DNA of 64,000 nucleotides from Cohnella luojiensis (lineage in GTDB: Bacteria; Bacillota; Bacilli; Paenibacillales; Paenibacillaceae): contig NZ_SOMN01000004.1 of the NCBI RefSeq assembly GCF_004564235.1, positions 1-64,000 on the forward strand, read 5' to 3'. Shown here piece after piece: positions 59,667 to 64,000 of this stretch. Within the stretch, counting starts at the first letter, position 1; the number at the start of each line of letters is the position of its first letter. The notes beneath the pieces were generated by a model. The model made no database searches. It saw nothing but the letters and a program-made list of their open reading frames with translations, and had not been told where the DNA came from. Position numbers and translations under genes: made by a program.

Positions 59667-62614
59667 CGCTCGGTTTCCTCCCATTCGTAGGGCTCTTGAA
59701 TTTGCGGAATTCGCAGATCTTCATTGCCGGAGATGCCGAAATCCTTCTGTCTCCGGTTCATTTCCCTCTGAAGGGACAGCTGCGCTTTCTCAAGCGATTC
59801 CTGTGCGGGCATTCCGTCGAAAACGGTTCGATTCCACGCGAATTCCATCTCGCGGTTCAGGAAGTAATATCCCGGAACGTAGGGCATGTTCTTCGCCCAT
59901 CTTGCTTGCTCCCTGAGCCCGAGCAGATCGTCGTTCGGCCAGGATAAGGTCTTCATGGCCTCGACGTTAGCCGTATTCCATCGGAACTCGATGCCGTAGA
60001 ACGATTCGATATCCTTCGCGTACCGGGCTTGAACGTCTTCGGAGGTCCACCACTTCAGGAATTCCCAAGCGTCGTCCTGCCGCTCGCTTTTCTTCATGAT
60101 CATAGCCGCCGATAAGCCTTGCGGCGACCATCTAGCCACTTCTCCATCGGTTTGCTCGATGCCCGGAAGCGGAGCGATCATCCAATGCCCGGTAATCTCC
60201 GGCGCAGCGACGAGCAGCTGCACGTACGTATTGAAATCGGCGACCCCGATAGGCAAATCCCCGTCGCGGAAATGCTGGAAGAAGGCGGGGATATCGATCG
60301 GCAGGTTGTATTTACGGAACATTTCGGTCCATTGCTTGAATGCTTTTTGTCCGTTATCGCTCGTCAGATTCGCTTTTAAGCCGCCCGGAGAATAGACTTC
60401 GGCTTCATTCTGGAAGAACATCGTCGCGAAATCGGCCTTCGGGAAATTCATCGTCATGCCGTTTTCTTGCAGCGTCGGCAGAATATCGAAGACGTCCTCC
60501 CAAGTGTCGGGTACTTTAAGGTTCAAGTTTTCGAAAATATCCGTCCTGTAGAAGAGCATCTGAAAGTTCTGCACCTCGGGAAGGCCATAGGTTCCTCCGT
60601 AGTAGGCCAATGCCCGCCCGACGCCGGGTATGAACCGTTCCCATACTTCCCGGAAGCCGGGAAAGGAAGACAGATCCTGCGCGGCGTCCCGCATCGCGAA
60701 ATCCGCGGGTGTCGCTTCCCCGATGCCGAGCGCAACGTCCGGCACGTCTCCCGCCGCGTTGCCTAGCACGAGAACATTCGGATTGGGCATCAGGTTGATA
60801 TTCACTTCGATTCCCGTCCTGGGCGTGAAATCCTGATCCACCATCTCTCGCAGCAGATCGACGTAATCGCGTCCCCTCTGCACCCATATCGTCAGCGCTT
60901 CTTCCTTGTTGTGCTTGCGGGTATCGTAATCCATGTAGAACGAGCGCCCGAAGTCTACGATCGAATAAGGCACCCGCGATAGAACCGTCGGCTCCTTCAG
61001 TCCCGTAACGGTATCCGGAGTACGAACGACGATGTAATCGAACAGGAGCGGTTGTTGCGTAAGGGTTGCCATCCATGTTCCGATATTGTTCTGGATCGTC
61101 GCGAAGTCGTTGATCTTGTTCGGAATGTCGTTCACGTCCTCCAGCAGATCCTCGAGAATCGTAACGGACACCCTGATCGCTTCCGACAGATCTGAATTCT
61201 TCCGGTTTAATCCGTTGATATAATCGCGTATCGCCGACAATCGCTCTATGAAGCCTTTCATTTTCTCTTCGATATCCGGATCGAATTTGACCATGTCCCA
61301 CGTTCTCGTGGAATCCATGTTCGCGTCGAAGGCGTTTTTGCTGTAATTGCCCGTAATCAGCCTCACGTGCCTGTCGAAGTCCGCCAATTGGTCCAACGTA
61401 TCCTTCAAGGCCAACGTCACCGGTTGGAGCTCCGAGGAGTCGGCCGTCATTCGAAGCGCGTGGTCGCCTTTTGTTAAATAGAACTTATACGGCTTTCCTT
61501 GAGAATCGGCAATCGTCGTAATGAGGAACTCTTTGTGGTAATCCAATCCGAAATGGTACATCTCCGAGAACGGCGTCTCGCCGTCGATTTCCAAGGTACG
61601 GTACGCCCGGAAGCCGTTGCGGTAATTCTGGAAATTCTTCAAGTCGATCTCGTACCACCCGTTCTTCGGAACCGAGAATTGCCATTCCACCCACTCGCCC
61701 GGCAATCGCCACCTCTGACCTCCGAGTACGTTATAGGTGATGCGTCCCTTTGGATCGGGAGAGATATACGGCTCCGACCAATGTTCCGTTTGGATGGCCA
61801 AGCTGGACTTGCGCTTGAAATTCTCCGCCTCGATGACGGTATACCATTCCGGTTGCGCAGCGAAGACCGGATGCGCCGCTTCGTAGTCCGCATAGGAAGC
61901 GGCGGGCTCCGTCTTTGGCCGGAATGACAGGTTACGCAAGGCAACCGGCTCTCTCTCTCCGATCAGGCGCAACGTATGCTCGCCTTGCTCCAACCGGTAT
62001 AGAAGAGGCTCCGATGATACCGAAAAATCGGATAACGCTTTCGTCGACCAGCCGACGAGCTCCGTCTGCTGAGGACGGATCTGCATGCCGATCTCGTTGC
62101 GGTCATACGGGTACTTCGCATCTTTCCATAGCCGTTCGAGCTCGAGATTTTCCGATTCCTGGAAAGGATAGCGACCGTCGATCTGCACTCCCCGAACGAC
62201 GGAGGCGTTTCCTCCCTCTAGCGGCTTGTAATCCACTTGCAGCTCATACCATCCGGCGGCTGCAGCGTTAAATGTCCACTCCACCCACCCCTGGGAGTTG
62301 CTCCAATGCAGCGATGGTCCTTCCGTGTCCCCTTGAATGGATAACTCAGCCTCTTTGGCGGCATTGGAGTAGTCGGCCACCGCAATATCGATCGGCTGAC
62401 CGGTATCCCGCTGCCCTGCATCAGGGGATTCACCCATCAGCTTCGCGTAAGGCTGCGTTTCCTTGTCATCCTCATAAGAAAGCAATTCCGATGCGCTTAC
62501 GTTCGATGCGTAGATCGCGGGCTCCGAACCGGAAATCCAGCGAATAGTGCCGAATAGGATAACGGCGGCCAATAAGAGTCGTAGGACGAGGCGAGGATAG
62601 TTAATCTTCCTCAT
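59663..62614 (-). CDS. Membrane-anchored fusion of carbohydrate-binding-like domains to a solute-binding protein
   Basis: A 983-residue protein, about twice the size of a normal binding protein. A hydrophobic segment (about 9-28) has no lipobox, so it is an uncleaved anchor or signal peptide. Two CBM6/35-like beta-sandwich regions follow (about 75-245 and 255-400), both with the pattern W-V-E-W-x-F, then G-W-Y-E-(L/I), and a HTLRL or HALRM strand. A helical linker (about 405-520) precedes a family 1 solute-binding fold (about 535-960) with VNINLMPNPNVLVLGNAAGDVPDVALG and AFKQWTEMFRKYNLPIDIPAFF. The fold would capture polysaccharide and pass oligosaccharide to importer A. Start and stop both overlap neighbours by 4 bp. 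Confidence 0.85.
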   Translation of the reverse strand: MRKINYPRLVLRLLLAAVILFGTIRWISGSEPAIYASNVSASELLSYEDDKETQPYAKLMGESPDAGQRDTGQPIDIAVADYSNAAKEAELSIQGDTEGPSLHWSNSQGWVEWTFNAAAAGWYELQVDYKPLEGGNASVVRGVQIDGRYPFQESENLELERLWKDAKYPYDRNEIGMQIRPQQTELVGWSTKALSDFSVSSEPLLYRLEQGEHTLRLIGEREPVALRNLSFRPKTEPAASYADYEAAHPVFAAQPEWYTVIEAENFKRKSSLAIQTEHWSEPYISPDPKGRITYNVLGGQRWRLPGEWVEWQFSVPKNGWYEIDLKNFQNYRNGFRAYRTLEIDGETPFSEMYHFGLDYHKEFLITTIADSQGKPYKFYLTKGDHALRMTADSSELQPVTLALKDTLDQLADFDRHVRLITGNYSKNAFDANMDSTRTWDMVKFDPDIEEKMKGFIERLSAIRDYINGLNRKNSDLSEAIRVSVTILEDLLEDVNDIPNKINDFATIQNNIGTWMATLTQQPLLFDYIVVRTPDTVTGLKEPTVLSRVPYSIVDFGRSFYMDYDTRKHNKEEALTIWVQRGRDYVDLLREMVDQDFTPRTGIEVNINLMPNPNVLVLGNAAGDVPDVALGIGEATPADFAMRDAAQDLSSFPGFREVWERFIPGVGRALAYYGGTYGLPEVQNFQMLFYRTDIFENLNLKVPDTWEDVFDILPTLQENGMTMNFPKADFATMFFQNEAEVYSPGGLKANLTSDNGQKAFKQWTEMFRKYNLPIDIPAFFQHFRDGDLPIGVADFNTYVQLLVAAPEITGHWMIAPLPGIEQTDGEVARWSPQGLSAAMIMKKSERQDDAWEFLKWWTSEDVQARYAKDIESFYGIEFRWNTANVEAMKTLSWPNDDLLGLREQARWAKNMPYVPGYYFLNREMEFAWNRTVFDGMPAQESLEKAQLSLQREMNRRQKDFGISGNEDLRIPQIQEPYEWEETER

Positions 62615-63741
62615 TCCTCATCTCCTCCATCCGCCAATGAAATCCCCGTGTTTTCGTCGAAGAAATGCAGCTTGCTCATATTGAAACCGATTGCAGGTTT
62701 ATCTTCGTTGCGGTAAGCCGTTCCCGGATCGGTTCTCGCGATGATCTTCGACTCGCCGACGGTCACGTAAACGTAGGAATCGGCTCCGGTAACCTCGGTC
62801 ATCTGCACGGCCGAGGTGACGAATCCCTTCTCGTCATCGTCGGGTTCCGGCGTCTTCAGCAAGACGTGCTCCGGACGAACGCCCAGAACGACGTTTCGGA
62901 CCGCCCGGTTCATCCGGTCGAATAGGCCATCGTAAGCACTCGGCAGCAAAAGCTTCATCCGCTTGTTGTTGAAGTAATAACGGCCTTCCTCGCGGGTGAC
63001 GCTGCCTTCGACGAAGTTCATTTGCGGCGAGCCGATGAAACCGGCGACGAACAGGTTGGCCGGTTCGTCGTAGAGCCGCTTCGGAGGAGCGACCTGTTGG
63101 ATCACTCCATCCTTCATGACCACGATTCTCGTACCCATCGTCATCGCTTCCACCTGGTCATGGGTGACGTACACCGTCGTGCGCTTCAAGTCGCTTTGCA
63201 ATTTAATGATTTCCGCGCGGGTCTGGGCTCTCAGCTTGGCATCCAGATTCGAAAGCGGCTCGTCCATGAGGAACACTTGCGGTTCCCGGGCGATAGCCCT
63301 TCCTAACGCGACGCGCTGCTTCTGTCCTCCGGACAGCTGGCTCGGCTTGCGATCCAGCAAATGCGAGATCTCCAAGATCTTGGCTACCCGGTTTACCCTC
63401 AATTCGATTTCGTATTTCGGCGTCTTGCGCAGCTTCAGGCCAAGCGCGATATTCTCATACACCGACAGGTTCGGATATAACGCGTAATTCTGGAATACCA
63501 TCGCGATATCGCGGTCCTTAGGCGAGACGTAATTCACGAATTTATCGTCAATATACAATTCCCCGCCGCTGATCTCCTCGAGACCCGCGAGCATGCGCAG
63601 CGTTGTCGATTTTCCGCATCCGGAAGGACCGACCAGCACCAGGAATTCTCCTTCTTCAATGGAAAGGTGGAAGTCGTTAACGGCTGGGCGCGACTCCCCT
63701 TTGTATTGTTTGAACACATGGTTGAACGTGATGCTTCCCAC
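62611..63741 (-). CDS. ABC sugar importer ATPase, MsmX/UgpC type
   Basis: A 376-residue ATPase that energises CUT1 sugar importers. Walker A GPSGCGKST (about 38-46), signature LSGGQKQRVALGRA, Walker B VFLMDEPLSNLDAKLR, and switch His in YVTHDQVEAMTMG are intact. A C-terminal OB-fold (TOBE) regulatory domain follows (about 235-370), with GSVTREEGRYYF and VVLGVRPEHVLL. It is the only such ATPase in the window, and heads the operon. In Bacillus MsmX-type ATPases serve many importers, so it could also power the thu-like and LplB/LplC-type permeases. Confidence 0.93.
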   Translation of the reverse strand: MGSITFNHVFKQYKGESRPAVNDFHLSIEEGEFLVLVGPSGCGKSTTLRMLAGLEEISGGELYIDDKFVNYVSPKDRDIAMVFQNYALYPNLSVYENIALGLKLRKTPKYEIELRVNRVAKILEISHLLDRKPSQLSGGQKQRVALGRAIAREPQVFLMDEPLSNLDAKLRAQTRAEIIKLQSDLKRTTVYVTHDQVEAMTMGTRIVVMKDGVIQQVAPPKRLYDEPANLFVAGFIGSPQMNFVEGSVTREEGRYYFNNKRMKLLLPSAYDGLFDRMNRAVRNVVLGVRPEHVLLKTPEPDDDEKGFVTSAVQMTEVTGADSYVYVTVGESKIIARTDPGTAYRNEDKPAIGFNMSKLHFFDENTGISLADGGDEE

Positions 63742-63962
63742 CTATTCTCACCTCTCGCTTTTTCTTTCCATACCTTGCCTTCATTCATGTTACCGCACTC
63801 CCAAGCGGGCAAAACAGGAGTGAAACTTGGCTTTTGCAGTCAAATATTAGCCTCTCGGACGCAAACGGCCTTGGTAGATTCGAAGAGTTCGGAACAAAGC
63901 TTTTTCAGCACTCCCGAAGCTGCTTTTTCACGGTCGAACATTGGTTAGGAGCTCACGCTAAA

Positions 63963-63986
63963 AAGCCGCCCTGTGCTGGACGGCTT
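63963..63986 (-). terminator. Terminator of a gene beyond the right edge
   Basis: A 9-bp stem AAGCCGCCC (63963-63971) with GGACGGCTT (63978-63986, one G-U), followed on the minus strand by TTTTT. It would end a minus-strand gene outside the window. Confidence 0.7.
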
Positions 63987-64000
63987 GATCTAAATAAGCG

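Noticed and set aside
63742-63962. Upstream regulator or leader for the ABC operon
   Set aside because: I could not identify a clear promoter pair, riboswitch fold or operator in this 220-bp stretch.

Overview
The window looks like chromosomal DNA from a Gram-positive, endospore-forming relative of Paenibacillus or Cohnella (Bacillota, Paenibacillaceae). The evidence is AGGAGG-type ribosome binding sites with some TTG/GTG starts, lipobox-bearing solute-binding proteins, S-layer homology domains, a KapB-like protein, PerR/AraR-type regulators with Bacillus-like operators, DUF5696 and NHL/YIP1 proteins, and many sugar ABC importers that lack their own ATPase. No rRNA, tRNA, CRISPR array, prophage or complete insertion sequence was seen.

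Layout. 0.2-12 kb is mostly housekeeping and cell-surface genes: an eight-domain Ig-like secreted protein, KapB-like protein, a UgtP/MGD-type glycosyltransferase, an SH3-NlpC/P60 peptidase, a cation diffusion facilitator, an ABC-F ATPase overlapping a metallo-beta-lactamase-fold hydrolase, and a YcdB/SLH surface protein. 12-13.7 kb holds a CvfC-like HEAT protein followed by two tandem, near-identical transcription units of about 65 nt that look like small RNAs under an OmpR/PhoP-type activator. 13.6-20 kb is a trehalose-utilisation-like (thu) operon: LacI regulator, solute-binding protein, two permeases, Gfo/Idh dehydrogenase and ThuA. 20-24.4 kb has a GPGP-repeat protein, a TVP38-family membrane protein, an ECF sigma/anti-sigma pair and two small secreted or Ig-like proteins. 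24.5-28.2 kb is an arabinose cluster (araR, araD, araB, no araA) with two AraR boxes. 28.2-28.6 kb is a 51-bp tandem repeat array.

28.6-39 kb contains an allantoinase, CorA, a redox block (perR with its own PerR box, an OmpR-type regulator with a degenerate receiver, a 2-Cys peroxiredoxin), a UbiD decarboxylase, galactonate dehydratase with its GntR regulator, a 51-residue small gene and thioredoxin reductase. The peroxiredoxin and trxB promoters, 6 kb apart, carry the same four 11-bp TTCAT repeats at the same distance from a TATGAT -10 box, so they probably form one regulon. The small-RNA promoters carry a related repeat pattern.

38.7-64 kb is polysaccharide territory, entirely on the minus strand. 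One module has an RspA/ManD-like dehydratase, a 1.5 kb-residue pectate-lyase-superfamily protein, and an importer with two LplB/LplC-type permeases flanked by two paralogous solute-binding proteins. The second module (63.7 to 50.1 kb) is a tightly overlapped operon: MsmX/UgpC-type ATPase, a 983-residue carbohydrate-binding/solute-binding fusion, two permeases, an NHL-YIP1 membrane protein, a DUF5696 protein, two more permeases and another lipoprotein. It reads as two importers, two non-transport surface proteins and one shared ATPase, and is the best candidate for an uncharacterised glycan-handling machine here.
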